Below are positions 51,001 through 63,600 of a stretch of 64,000 nucleotides of DNA, one piece after another. The position numbers and the translations under genes are program-made. The DNA comes from Rostratula benghalensis (Eukaryota; Chordata; Aves; Charadriiformes; Rostratulidae), in the NCBI GenBank assembly GCA_013399305.1, contig VXAI01000443.1, positions 359,266-423,265 on the forward strand, read 5' to 3'. The notes beneath the pieces were generated by a model that was not told the DNA's origin, did not search any database, and saw only the letters and a program-made list of their open reading frames with translations. Position 1 is the first letter of the stretch. Every line of letters starts with the position of its first letter.

Positions 51001-51660
51001 ACTTTCCTGAATCTATACCTGAAGGAGTCCAATATGTGTAAGCTTCCTCTCAGCCAGCCTGAGATGTTTTATATGTTGACATTTATATATAAAGTAATTG
51101 TGTAGGTATTTAGGCAACGGAGAACACTAGACACGTGTCAATCCATCTGAAATATTTAGACATTCAGCTTCAGAAGAGAAGAATCATCCCCCAGAAATGT
51201 TTTGTTGTTGTTATTCTTGTTGTTGTTTGCTGCCTGTAAAAGGAATCTAGGCAATTAGCTCTAATGGAAGCATGCAATACCAATCCCATCCTAACTAGCT
51301 AAAGATGTGTTTCCATTTCCCTTGACCATCATCATTCCCAAAATACTTTACCAGCAGCAAGCTGCCTTAGGTCTGGCCCATATAACATGAATATGTTTTG
51401 TCCATTATGCATCTACAATCTCAGTGTAAACCGGTGCGTATTTTCTTTTGGGTATAAACCCATTAGAGGAAATGAAAGCAGGGCAGCATCTTCCCTTCAA
51501 AATCTTCCAATTAAGACATAGCTTTAGATGGTGGCAATGAGAGTTAAGGAAAGCTGTTGTTGTCAGCCAGATGATCTGCAACAGAGCTAAACTTGCATAT
51601 GGCTTCTGCTATTGTTGATTACGAAGGAGAAGCACAGAAAGTGCTCTAGGTGCTCCTAGC

Positions 51661-51677
51661 AAAAAAAAAAAAAAAAA
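51661..51677. repeat. Poly(A) run (17)
   Basis: Seventeen consecutive A, with no retrocopy or SINE body recognisable upstream. Confidence 0.9.
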
Positions 51678-53015
51678 GAGTAAGGGGGAGATGTGCCGAA
51701 TCTTGAAGCCCAAAGCAAATGCATACACAGAGATCAAGGACCTGAAGATCTGCATCAGTAGGTTTATATTTTCTTGAGACTGTGGAAAATGATAGCTCAC
51801 AAATAACAAGAATATATTGAAACCACATCTCTTTTTATTCTACCCTGAATTTGCTTTTCTTCCTTTTACTTACAAATAGAATAAAGAGTGGTTATTATGC
51901 CAGACTGGACAGTACTGTGACAGTACACAACCTATTACTTCCCAAATTCTACTGCCTGGCTGCTTTTATACCATTTGTAGTTTCATTTTCTCTGTGATGA
52001 TGAACTACATGACTTGGTTTTGATTCTCAAAGCTAAGAGCCTCATTAACGTACGCTGTGATTCTTCTCACATCTTAGAAATTAAGTAATTTGCTGTTAAT
52101 TTTACTGCTGTTTTTCATTAATTCTGAGTAGCACTTGGCAGGGTGAATTCTGAAAAGATTCCAAGTTGTTGGAGGGGAGGGGGATAGCTTTTCAGCAAAT
52201 GTTCTTCTTTTCTCCAAGCCAGTGACTTTACAGGCATCCAGAAGCAGTGACTATCTGGCAGAAACATGTCAAACTCTTTGTGTCCTGGAAACCTCTTTTT
52301 ATTAAAAATGCCCTGTCAAACTACAGTTGTCTGGACCTTCTCCTTTATATAAACCAATTATTTTGGGGGGCATAAAATCTGTCTGGAATTTTTTGGTCTT
52401 TCAGGAGTGTCTCCAGAGCATCAGGAGTTCTGACTAGGCTATAGTGTCTGAAAGTGCTATTAAGCAAATTACCAGAAGAAAAATAAATTCCATGCAGTCT
52501 CCAAGGTGGGCTGTTCCTAACTTCACTTACTATTTTTTAGATTTAATAGCAAGTGGTAAATAGTGAGGGTTTTTTAAAATATGCTTAGTATAACAGGCAG
52601 CTTGTATATATCGAATAGGCACATAAATACATGGTATTGAAATGTTCCAGCATGATCCTGCTTGAATTTGAACTTCAGTACATATATTCCATCTACCAAA
52701 AACTCTCCTGCAATCTCAGCACCATGTTCTGAGTGACTTAGTAATGATTCTGCTCACTGCTAGAAAATTGCTACACCCTGGTTTCTACTACCTTCTGCAA
52801 CCAGGTTAAGGACCAAGGAGGTTGTTTTTGAGACTCTGTCTCTTCTGTAATTTAGAAATTGTTCTTTTTTGTGTCACTATAATGTTATCATACCAATGTT
52901 CTTTATGATGCTCAACTTCTCCCTTGACTACATCAGTTTTGAACAGTTTGCAGGCAGTCAGTTATGGAAACAATAGATGGTTCTGGTGTAAGTCACATTC
53001 CTTTTTTCTTTTCTC

Positions 53016-53030
53016 TTTTTTTTTTTTTTT
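53016..53030. repeat. Poly(T) run in a pyrimidine tract
   Basis: Fifteen T follow a C/T-rich stretch that begins at about 52999. No AG acceptor with an exon-like sequence follows, so it is not called as a splice site. Confidence 0.85.
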
Positions 53031-53192
53031 AAACTGGGATGACTTTTAAGAATGCAGCTCTGTGTCCATCAGTGCTTCAGAAAGATAATAAGAGAAGTTC
53101 CCAGAACAACTTGATTTCCTAGACCTATTCAAACTGTCCCTTATTCATTTGGACTCTGCTGAGTATGATACCAGTGTGACTCCCAACTATTA

Positions 53193-53230
53193 CACGCTAG
53201 TCTACTGGTTAAGGCAGTTAACGAGGTTAT
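53193..53230 (+). repeat. tRNA D-arm-like SINE head relic
   Basis: 'tagtctactggttaaggcag' (53198-53217) closely follows the tRNA D-arm and box A pattern (TAGCTCAGTTGGTTAGAGCA). It is also close to the head of the minus-strand element at 55765-56060, which reads 'gtctggtacttaaggcag'. Downstream sequence is too decayed to recover box B. It is probably a relic of the same old SINE family. Confidence 0.42.
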
Positions 53231-55764
53231 ACAATAACTATGATCTTAAAGTACCCACCCAGGGGTGGAGCAGACAGGTCCTAGGTACTCCTCAACCTGC
53301 AGCATCACCTTGAGAATTTCCTCCACTCTGTAGGGGTATATTCAGTTGCATGTTCTCACTTTTCCTTCTAAAGTTGGTCTGAAGGGCACAGTTAGAGCAT
53401 GCGTATCTATAAATTCATACCTTTGGACACAGGAAGCTGTGGAATACCTGTTCTGCATTAAGAGCTCTAAACGCCCAGTTTTGTTGCTAATTGGAGTTCT
53501 GATGCATAAGTACTTAAGAGAATTTTTTTTTTCCTCTTGTTCCCCTTTCCTACTGGTTGCCACCAGTGTGCAGTCTCTCATGAATCCCTAAACCAGTTTA
53601 TAATTATCTTTCTTTGGCCAGAGTGGGATGCCTTGTGTCTTCATTGACTCTGTCCCAGTGACACTGCAGAGGATCAATAGCTCTTCTTTTGGTACTTTCA
53701 CTTCTTAGGGTGTCACACCTTTCAAATCAGGAAAGAGTATCTCAGGTAGGCTGACTGCTGGAAACTGAAACAGAAATACAGGAACAGAAGTGGTATCTCT
53801 GGAATTTTAAAGCTCTTGATGGATTTTTTTTCCATACAATTGCTTTGGCTGCAGCCATACAGGGACAGCCTGACATTCATGAACTACTTTAGAATCAATC
53901 CTTTAAAATTAACAGCAGCATGTCATGTGTTGGGCACCAAGCTCTGCATTGCCAGGTGGGAGACCTGTCTTTAATTGCTTGAATAGAGGAGGAAGGCTTA
54001 GGGAGGAAAGAGGAATGAGGACAACACTAAAATAGTTACGAGCAAAATTCTTTGATGAGCTTCCCCATGTGTTCCAAGAATCTTCTGAATTTTAATTAAA
54101 ATGTGCAGCAACCCTGAGTACTCCCTGGTTTAGGGGTTAATTGGAACAGGAATCTCAGGTGCCAGAGCAGGAGGAGAAAACCAGCCAAAAAAGTTCTAGC
54201 TGGCCCCTCAGAGTGAGCTGTCGGCTTCAGTGCTTCTGACCTGTGCCTGCTTGCCTGTTGGTTTCTCATTTCTTTGCCTCTTCTCTCTTTTCTTAACATG
54301 GCTAAATTTAGAATTATTTAAAATGTCTTCTATAGTTTTATGTTTCAGAAAGGCAGGTAGTGCAGAAAGCTACTGGCATGTTGAAGCTAAAAAGGTCATT
54401 AGCAGCAGAGAAGTACAGAGGCTTTAGGGAGAATTTCTGTATCTCTTGCCCTATCCTATCCACGTCTCATACTTAATCTTGCTCTCTTTCAACCTGGAAG
54501 AGCACACATGAGCTTACTGTAGCCTAATAGTTTTCCTTTCTAGTCCCCTCTCTTTCTCCCTTGCTTTCAGTAAATTCAAGGATCAAGGCCTGAATATTTC
54601 TTTTAGGTTATTGAACTTCAGTGAATAAGAACAAAAATGAACAAAGCCAACATGTTTTTCATGAGTGATAGCCAACAGAAAACTTCCCCTGGCTGAAAAG
54701 TTCAAAGACTGTGTTTTCAGAGACAGAGAATCCTAGCTGTCCTATCATGGCTTTCTGGATAATTATCCCTCATTTAAGGACGATTTTGATGATCATTTTA
54801 TGCAAGTGAGTCTGGAATGGCTGTGGTTAGACAGAGGAAAAACAGTAAAGGAAGAAAGAAAAGAGAGAAGAAGCGAAAGAGGGAATGAATCAAAGATAAA
54901 AGAAAACAGTAAAGGCCTAGCAATAGGATGGAATGAGAGAGAAAGGATAAAATGCTAAAAAGGAGATATTTCATGTCTGCTTTGATTTATCTTCATTAAA
55001 AAATAAATCTAGTCCATTCTTTTTCCTGAACCACTTCTTCCAGCTTCTTTCTGAAGCAAGAAAAAGCAGTAAGTTATCTTTCCATGTAGAAGTTTACTTC
55101 TAGGTCATATTGTGACATTGAAAAGATTTGTCTGGTTGGTCTTTATAAGTTCTTTTTCAATGTGTTCTATAAGTAAGTCAAAATTAATTTTGCTTTTCTT
55201 TCTCTCACTGCTTAATGCCAGAGGGTTTCAACCTCCAATGGGTCTTTTCTTGAGCAGATACAAGTAATTTGGGTCCTGAGTCAGCAAGTTCATAGACAGA
55301 ACTACATATGTATGCTCAGATTCATACCATGCATCAGAACTCTGAAACTCCTTCCTCTGAATCTACCCTGACTTCAGTAGAATTTATGGAAAGAATGTAA
55401 AATTTGAGAATTTTATCTTAGAGGATAAATCTGTAGGTGATTTTAGTTAAATGTCACAGCATCTCTCTGAAAGGTATGCATTTTAGTAGAATCTGCAGCC
55501 CTGAGTTAGGTGTCTGATTCTTTTCAAATCATACAGGAAAGATGGAATCCACAAAGACATGCTGAGCAAGGAAGCACTTCAGGAAACGTTGAGATTAAGC
55601 ATAGGCCTTAAACCTTCTCCTTACTCTGCAATTTATTTTTGGATTAGAGGAGATACTTTCTTCCACTTGGGATTCATGGTTCTTAAGCCCTAAGTTACAA
55701 CGTTTTACCCACTAATGAAAGAGGTTTCCATTCCTAGCTTCTGGATAATAAGGGGCCTGAGATA
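53231..55764. other. Unique noncoding sequence with a purine-rich tract
   Basis: Nothing gene-like is seen. From about 54832 to 54965 the plus strand is strongly purine-rich (many gaaag, agaga and aaagg units). Open frames at 53342-53591 and 54096-54427 occur on both strands at once and look like chance. Confidence 0.4.
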
Positions 55765-56060
55765 TGCACACCTAGTTTTATTTGCCACATGGAACTACAA
55801 TCTCCCACCTCCCAGAGGAGTGCCTCTTCTCCCCAGCCAAAACTTTCCTGGATAATTAAGTAATCACTGCAACAGACAGAAAGTGAGAAGTGCTTGATAG
55901 TCAACCCCCCTCCTCCCCAAGAAAGAAGAAGCCGGGTTCCAGTTCGTGAACCAGTGTATGTATTTAATACTAAGTAATCATTACAGCAGTGACTGGAATC
56001 CAGATCTCCCTTTTTCCCAGGTGACTGCCTTAAGTACCAGACTCTTTCTGTCTTCTGAGA
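55765..56060 (-). mobile_element. Ancient tRNA-derived SINE, apparently two-part
   Basis: On the minus strand a tRNA-like head reads 'tctggtacttaaggcagtca' followed by 'cctggga' (56015-56041) and then 'gatctggattccag' (55993-56006), resembling box A and a decayed box B. About 170 bases further on, a second unit reads 'ggcactcctctgggaggtgg' then 'gagattgtagttcc' (about 55787-55825), similar to the first unit's 'gcagtcacctggga' then 'gagatctggattcc'. Each unit is associated with a 'tgattactta' sequence. This matches my memory of an old amniote SINE whose copies read approximately ctattggttaaggcagtcac, gggagacccaagttcaaatc, then a second similar half. A 113-codon open frame crosses it but resembles no protein. 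The family name is uncertain. Confidence 0.55.
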
Positions 56061-56600
56061 AGCTTGTTCTTTCACTACCTTAATGAATATTTAATCACTC
56101 TCTGTGAAGTGGAACATCACATCTCACAAGGAGAGGCTGTGAGCAGCCAACCCCAGAAAATCTACTAGCCTGAAAGGGCTTAGAACATTTTGGTGAGAGA
56201 AGCAGTTTCAATTCCCTAACAAAATAGAATGAATCAGAATTTTCTACCTTAAATGAAAACAAGTTCAAACTTAATTTAAAGCTCATGCTCTATTCTACTT
56301 TTATGCAACAAATCTTGAAGGACTTGGCATTCTGCAAGGTATATCAAGAGTTAAACCTATTCCTATCATACTGCATATACAATAAATTGTGTTGGATAAA
56401 ATAACTTATAATCTAAAGATTGCACAGGTATGTGTTACACATCCAGCAGATCAGGATTTAGGCAAGAAGCAGATTGTCCAGAAGCAGATTTTAGACTCTT
56501 GAATAATTTTAATAATGAAACACTGGCTGCTTAGGCACAGGCTCAAGAAAGTATATCATCTGCTAATTCCTTTTTAGGAGTAAGGAAAATTAAGAACATT

Positions 56601-56628
56601 AATTAGGCAGTCACAGGCTGCCTAAATT
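56601..56628. repeat. Bulged inverted repeat, about 10-bp arms
   Basis: 'aattaggcag' (56601-56610) pairs with 'ctgcctaaatt' (56618-56628) with a single-base bulge and a 7-base loop. A second ttaggc/cctaa pair follows immediately (to about 56652). The TTAGGC/GCCTAA content resembles the arms of the palindromic relic at 31715-31785, so it may be another decayed copy. Confidence 0.6.
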
Positions 56629-57560
56629 GGGTGCTTAGGCTTCCTAATTGATTAGTGGAGAGAGCTAAGCACCAAAGAGCAGTCCAGAGAGTTTACCTGC
56701 TGGGAGCAGACTCACTTAAAGATAGCTGTTATGAAACATTAACCACAGAAAATAGCTATATCACTGCCTCCCTCTGAAGTTTAGACATTGACATTAGGAG
56801 GTTAATCCAGTTGCCTATACCATAGGCATCTAAAGGCATCTATATGAGGTAATGCAGGGTAGCCTTCCGCCGCCCTTTAGCTGACATGCTAGAGGAACAA
56901 AGGTCTCACTTAAATTTCTGTGTCATGTCTACCATTTCTACAGACAGATAAACCCAGGCTGTTTGAAATAGCACCAGGAGCTTATGCATGGACAGCTGAC
57001 TCAAACCTTGAGTAAAAGATTCAACACCAGACTGTAGCAATGTAAATTTTGGAGTCGGTCTGTATGTGTATACCAGTAAAGTATTTGTCTAAGGCAATGA
57101 AGATTGTGGGTACAATCTCTACATGTGATGTGGGTGTCCCTGGGTCTGTGTCATATTCAAGAGCCCTCATCTGGAATAAACTAGAGTATCTGAGATAGCA
57201 CTTGTTTCCACACAAGTGGAAACTCGAATTGAGCCTTCAGCCAATATAGACAGCAGGGTCCAGAGAACTATCCATGTGACCAAATACAAAAAGAATCCAA
57301 TGTACTTAGCTGAGGATAACTGCTTGAAAGAGCAGGTTTCATGTGACAGTGATGGCTGCAATCAGTTACAATGGAATAATATCTCACAACAAGGATTTGT
57401 GGGACCAGAAGGAAGGCAGACTTAAGAAACTGTGTATGACTCAACCCTGGTAGCTAGGCTTCTCTTCTGGAAGGAAAAAAACTAAGTGAACTGGTCAATA
57501 TTTTTTTGAAAAATTGTTTCTATTTTATTTTATAGAATTATTGAAGTCAATTCATAAAGA

Positions 57561-57618
57561 AAGAGACCAGAATTCAAAAGAATTCAGACTTCTCATTCAA
57601 AAGAAGAGACCAGAATTC
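57561..57618. repeat. 15-bp direct repeat, 43-bp offset
   Basis: 'aagagaccagaattc' occurs exactly at 57561-57575 and 57604-57618. It looks like a local duplication. Confidence 0.88.
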
Positions 57619-60600
57619 CCAAAAAAGGAACCCACCCATGCTAACATTTCTTTGCAATCTCAGTGGCCATTGACTAATGAATGTTACACAGTTGTCTACC
57701 TCTAGCAGGAAAGAGCACAAGGCCTTTAATCCCTGCTGACCTGACAGTGTAATAAACAGGATATTCCTTGGGATGTCATAGTTGAGGTTGAAGTCATCTC
57801 AAGCTGGAGCAGGTCCTGAACGCAAATGTTGAACAAGTATCCTGATGATAAGACTTTCTTAGAGAAAACAAGAGCATCTACTCCAGTTGTGTTTTAATAG
57901 ACATACTTGACACCTGTAAGCCAATAAGGCCTCTTGTTTAGATGGTATGACATCGATACATTGTTGGCTTTGGAGCCTATCAATTTATGATCCTAAATCC
58001 TAATTTAGACCCAACTTCCCAATGAAAATCAAAGGAAGAATAAAAGTTATAAATGTAAATATTTTTAGGGTCTCCCAAGATGAACTGGCAACAGAGCAGA
58101 CAGAGCATTAAGTTTCAAACTTAGGTCTCAAAGGCAGAATTCAGCTCACCTAACTATAGTTCTACAGCTTAAATGCCCATGACTAGGCCAGTCACTCTAG
58201 ATTTCCATTATCATTGACAAAGACAACTTCAAGGATGCAAGTCATTTTTTCATAAAATCAATGTCTAAAGTAGGTTGGTGAGGGACTCCTTTTCCTAAAT
58301 ATAGTGCCTAGCACCATTCCACATACCAGAAGATATCATGCCTGGCCTCAACTCTAATTCAGTAGGTCAAGTATATAAGTCTTGTTTTGTACCTGCCAGT
58401 CCAACACACAATATAGATGACTTGATTACCCTACTACCTCTCCAATGGCATTTGGCACCTCTGTAAAAAAAAAAAATTAACCAAGCTCTTTGAGTCTCCT
58501 GATCCACTGAACAGAATGACCTGTCACTATTCTGTCTGAGACTTCCACATCACTGCTTATGAAAGGCATGTGAAGGTCTGGAGTGGCGACATTTTTAGCA
58601 GTGCAGCTTAGTGTGACTAAGGAAGGACTGTTCTTATGAAAAGTAAAGCCATCTGTATTTCACCACAAGCCATTTTAGAGTTAAGCATTTAAAATCTACT
58701 TCTTTAGTAATTTTGGTATATAGCTATCCCAGAAAGCTCTTTTAAAAGGGAAACAAAATCATCTGTATACTCATTAAGTATTAATACTGAAATGTAAACC
58801 ATAAAAACACATAGTTTTACCTTAAGCCAACAATGTTGTATTTTTTTCATCTTTGTGTTAAATATACAACATTATTATGGATAAACAACTACTATAAATA
58901 TTTTACTGCACACTGGTTATAGAATAATATTTTAGGGTATATTATATGTTGTACCTTTCTTGTTTAATATGAACGTTCATTAAATGGGCAAAGAAAGAAA
59001 AAGACATCCCTCACTATGCCTTTCCTTGTTTTTAAGATCATGGTGTTTGTAAATATTGTAATGAGTAGGAACATGTTCTTGATTTGAAACTTCAACTCCT
59101 TTCTAAAGTGTTTGTTTCTGAAGATATTTTCATTGGGCTTCTTGTTAAAACTCTTAGTGCCTTTTTTATCCATACCTAATGAGTACTTTTTAACAAATAG
59201 TACAATTCAACCAATAGTCATTATAATTCTTGTTTACAACAGCAGTTTGCTGGGGTTTAATAAGTGTTTACCTATAACTCCCACCCTCTCCACTCTGTCT
59301 GTTGCTCAAAAGTCTGAAAACATAGGCTTCACATCATCTTACAGGGCTACTGAACTGGAAATCTTCTCCAACAGGGGAAGCAAATTTTGCCTCTACATTT
59401 TCTCCACCAAAGCTGTTTTGATATTGTTAATCTCCCAACCAAACCTGTTCAAGACCGTCTACTACTTCTGGCTCCTGGAACCATATGAATGCACATGTGT
59501 GCATACTGGTGTATGCATAGAGTATGATATCTGTTGTACAATATAGTCCTGCCTGCATTTCTTATGCTCAGATGACTATTGAAATCACATAAACATTCTA
59601 CAGGAGAGAAAGAATTCTCCCTAGCTATAACCCACTAAAAATTAAAAGAAAGAGGTACCCCAAAGAGTTATTCATCCATCATACTGGAGACACTTGTTCA
59701 GAAGTGGACTGAATTCCCATGAGATGTTTAGGCCATTACACTGACTCCAAAGAAACCTTGGTTCAACACCTGCTTTTTCTGTTACTTGTTTTCTGTTTAT
59801 TTTCTCTTAATGGTCCCTATCATTCATTCTAAAACCAGCTGAAGGGAATCCCACCCTAATTAATTGTTGTGGTCTGAAGGAAAATATCACTATAACTGTA
59901 TCTACACAAAAGGAATTTATGATATCCATTAACTCTTAGCTTAGACCAGGCAACTTGTCTCTTTTACGGTTAGAGGTAGGTGAGATGAACGTGCAGCTCG
60001 TTCACCATTTTCTTTGGTTCCAAGGTTCATTCTGTGCTGACTGATAACTATAGAGCTGCCACACAGCATGACAGCTGTGTCACAGCACAGGATAAAGAAG
60101 AACAGTAAAAGATATAGACAAAAGGATATATGGGATGACAGCAAATACATTTTTTCTCCATAAAGTGAAGGGAGGGATAGGGAGACTGGGCTAAAGTAAA
60201 TGGAGTAAGCTGCGTGGAAAGACAAGGTTAGGTGAAGGGACTGAAGGTCAGACAGTTTGAGGGGGATGTTTTCTTTATATTGTATGTAGACAGTATCACA
60301 GAAACCTTTTCCTTGGGATCAGTGAGCATTCCAAGTCCATGTGCTGCTTTTAAACTGAATACGGAGGAAAACTTCAGCTTGGTGGTGTTGATTATTGCCC
60401 ATTAGAGATTTTGTGGAGACCACCAAGCTCATTTCACTTCAGATTATGGAATGAACTAAAATTGAGGTCCTCAAGGTGAAAAAGCTAGTTTTTTATCCAC
60501 CACACTAAAGAAGTAATTTCTTTTTTTCTATTAAGCAACTGTGAAAGGTAGGATTGTGCAATGACTAGAAGTACATTGTAAATATCAGGGTTACCAAAAG

Positions 60601-63600
60601 TCACAGAGAAACCTTTCAAATAATCTGAAGTGGTGATAAAAAGAGTAATGCAGTGAATTTGTATCAATACAACAATCATTAACCCTAGGCCTTCACTTTC
60701 ACTTGCATTAAAGAAGCAGCTGACCATATTTTTATGATGCTCATTGTTTAAACCCTACCAAAATTGTTTGGTAGGTTAGCAAGTTACTGTCTATGAGCAG
60801 ACATGTGCATATGTGTGTTCATCTGTGTGTTGAAGTGTGTACACAGGGAAACATATTTAATACTTTAAGTTCCTTATGTTGCCAAATAGTGCACATACAT
60901 TATTCAAAAATCTTAAATATGTACTATTAAAGACCACTCAGGGTTTCATCCAGATTCACATAATAGCTGAGGGCTATTACTTTGAGCAGTCCTACAGAAA
61001 TCTATGACTCTCAGCAAATGAGTTAAACACGGGATCTGACCCAAACTGTTATTTCCACAGATCTCTGTGAACTACCGTTTGCATTCTCAGTCTTATGCAG
61101 GGACTGCTGTCACTCCTGTCTCTCTGTGTATTCGTGGCCTGTCCTGTCCTTTATAGATTAGCCCTTGTGAAGCTAGAGATCGTTGGAATGCCTGACTCCA
61201 CTACCTACATTATTTTCCAGTAACCATGATTTGAAATCGTATACTGGGCAGGCAATTTTAACTGGAAAACTGGGAAGGGCTAATTAATACTGAAGTAAAT
61301 AATTAGGAAGCAAGTAGCCATGAATGATTAGGATCATTAAGAAAAAATAAACAGAAAACAAGTAACAGAAAAAAGCAAGGATAAAATTAAACAGTAATGA
61401 TGATTTATAGTAAGATACTCTGAGACATGACAGAAGTCTCAGTACACCAAAAGGAAAATCTTGTTTGCTCAAATTATTTGTTTCTTCTGTCTAATGAATG
61501 TAATTCTAATATACAAGTGATAACACTGGCATTTCTTTGAAATGTTGATTCAGTTTAATTATGAAAATCACCAAGGTATTTTCTGGCTGCTGCATCACTC
61601 CCTGTACTAAGATTAATCACATCAACATCATTCATTTAATCTTCAAAGAGGAAGCAGTTGTCCACAAAAGCCTTCAAATAGCTTCATTAGTGCAATTTTT
61701 CAGACTCAAGCACTTAGCTGGCAGCATATGATTGAGAGTAAGGAAGGTCATTATATTCATCTGTTTCCTAATCCAATTTATTTTTTAATGCTTCTACATT
61801 TTTTGTGGATATGTATAAACTCCACGTTGTTACCCTTTGTTTTGGACAACCAAATCATATGTGGTTCCAGTACACACAGAGTAGCTGGTGTCTATCATGC
61901 TTTACTCAGTTTGTGATGAGTTGAATTTGAACCAGAATATGCTCCTCTCCTGAGCCTGGCACTGATTTAACATACAGATTGCTTTTGTCACCAATCACGA
62001 GCACATAAGACCTGAGGATGTGTTTACTTAAACATGCAAACAAGGTTAAAAAGGTGAGACACAGAGCAATGTGCCTAATGCTTTCAATGCCAGACTGAGA
62101 CCTATTAACAATGTTTTAGAGAACAAAAATAAGTCCAACTTCTCCCTGTTATTAATATTTAATTACATACTAAGAGCATCGTCCTCTTCAATCTCCCATG
62201 GATGATGAAAAGACCTTCCCTTGCTTCATATTACTTAAAAACTTCTCTGGTGCAACCCTGTGCATTTTCAAAAAATCTTGATATCCAACATCCAATTAGC
62301 TGATATCATGGCACAGCCTTTTAGCTGTTTGAATCATTATTTTTTTAAAATATAGCATTGCAACCCAACATATTCACACCGAGCAGGCAACTTACCACCA
62401 AGATTACAATGACCTCATGGTCAGGCACAACTAGCCTACCTGCATAGCACAAAAATGAGCCACTGATCAAAATGTGCTTAGGTCTGTTAATGAGAACCAA
62501 AACTGCCAGTTTAGTTTTGAAGCTTTAAAAAATGAAGACTTTATTAATGTTTCTGCTAACACATTTGCCTGGAGCTGTCAGTGGCTTGCGCAAAAAATCA
62601 GTCAATCAGAAAAGAAGACTCGAGATGTGGGGCAGCAAATGTAATCTTTTTAAAAATAAAGTATTTAAAGGAATTAATTTTTTCCTTCCATTTAATTTTA
62701 GGTGAGGAGAAAAATCAAATTTATATTCAGCAAAAAATTTTCAAAGAAGGATGTTGGTGAATTGCCATGATTGCAAACATGCCACTTATTCAGAGGCTCC
62801 TCATAAGGATGGAAAGTTGTTTGAACCACAAAGGCATTTGGTTTACTAGCTACTGGATTTAGTTTAGAGACTGGAGCACAGGAGAGTTCCCCAGCTACAA
62901 AGCTATATACTTCAGTTGTTACTGTACCTCACCTAACTACTTTCATTCTTTTCCCTGGCATATAAACAGCGCTCATGCTCCTTCCTTGGTTCACAGTGCT
63001 ATCTAAAATCAATTGCTGTATGAAAGAACAGCATAAAACATAGACTCCATGTGGTTCTCAATCTAACCACTCAAACAGCGTAGAGGTGAGGCTTTTATAA
63101 CCAAGGGTCGCTCGCACAAGCAAGGATTTTCTTTGTGCTTGTACTTAAAAAAAGGGGGGGAAAAAAAGAAAATCAATATTCTCAAAAGCAGTTGTATTAG
63201 CTAATACCTGCCTTGCACGTCTTTGTAGATAAAACTTCCCCAGCTCCAGTGCAGGATGAAAAACAGAGGCTGGTGCAATATTTATTCATGGCAGAGAAAA
63301 TTAAGGCATATCACAAGACAAGTTTACATGCAGTCTTCGGTCCTTGAGCAGATCTATGAAATCCAGTGGACTATTTTTCTCCTTGTGAGCTCTTTGGCTA
63401 CAGAAGAGCCACACTGGGGAAATCCTCATGCCTGACAAGAGACTGAACAATAGTCGTGGAAATCATTTCATTTGGGGCAGAGGTCAGGACGTGGAAATGC
63501 ACCAGCATAGCGGGAAAGTCACAGCAACTGGGATAGATACCAGAGCTAAAGTGACATAGGAGCCGCAAGAGTTTCTCTCCACTGATATTTTTAAGGTATT

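Larger units (their letters stand above)
47299..53192. other. Unique noncoding sequence with minor repeats
   Basis: No exon is supported. It contains a C/T tract at 47328-47364, a tRNA-like sequence at 47971-48035 (separate entry), a GTT-rich tract near 51201-51230, A17 at 51661-51677 and T15 at 53016-53030. Open frames at 47943-48318, 48681-48863 and 49643-49903 have no recognisable domain. Confidence 0.4.

Noticed and set aside
59112..59546. 144-codon plus-strand open frame
   Set aside because: Composition is the Phe/Leu/Ile/Ser mix expected from AT-rich DNA, no domain or start context is seen, and one or two frames of this size are expected by chance in 64 kb.
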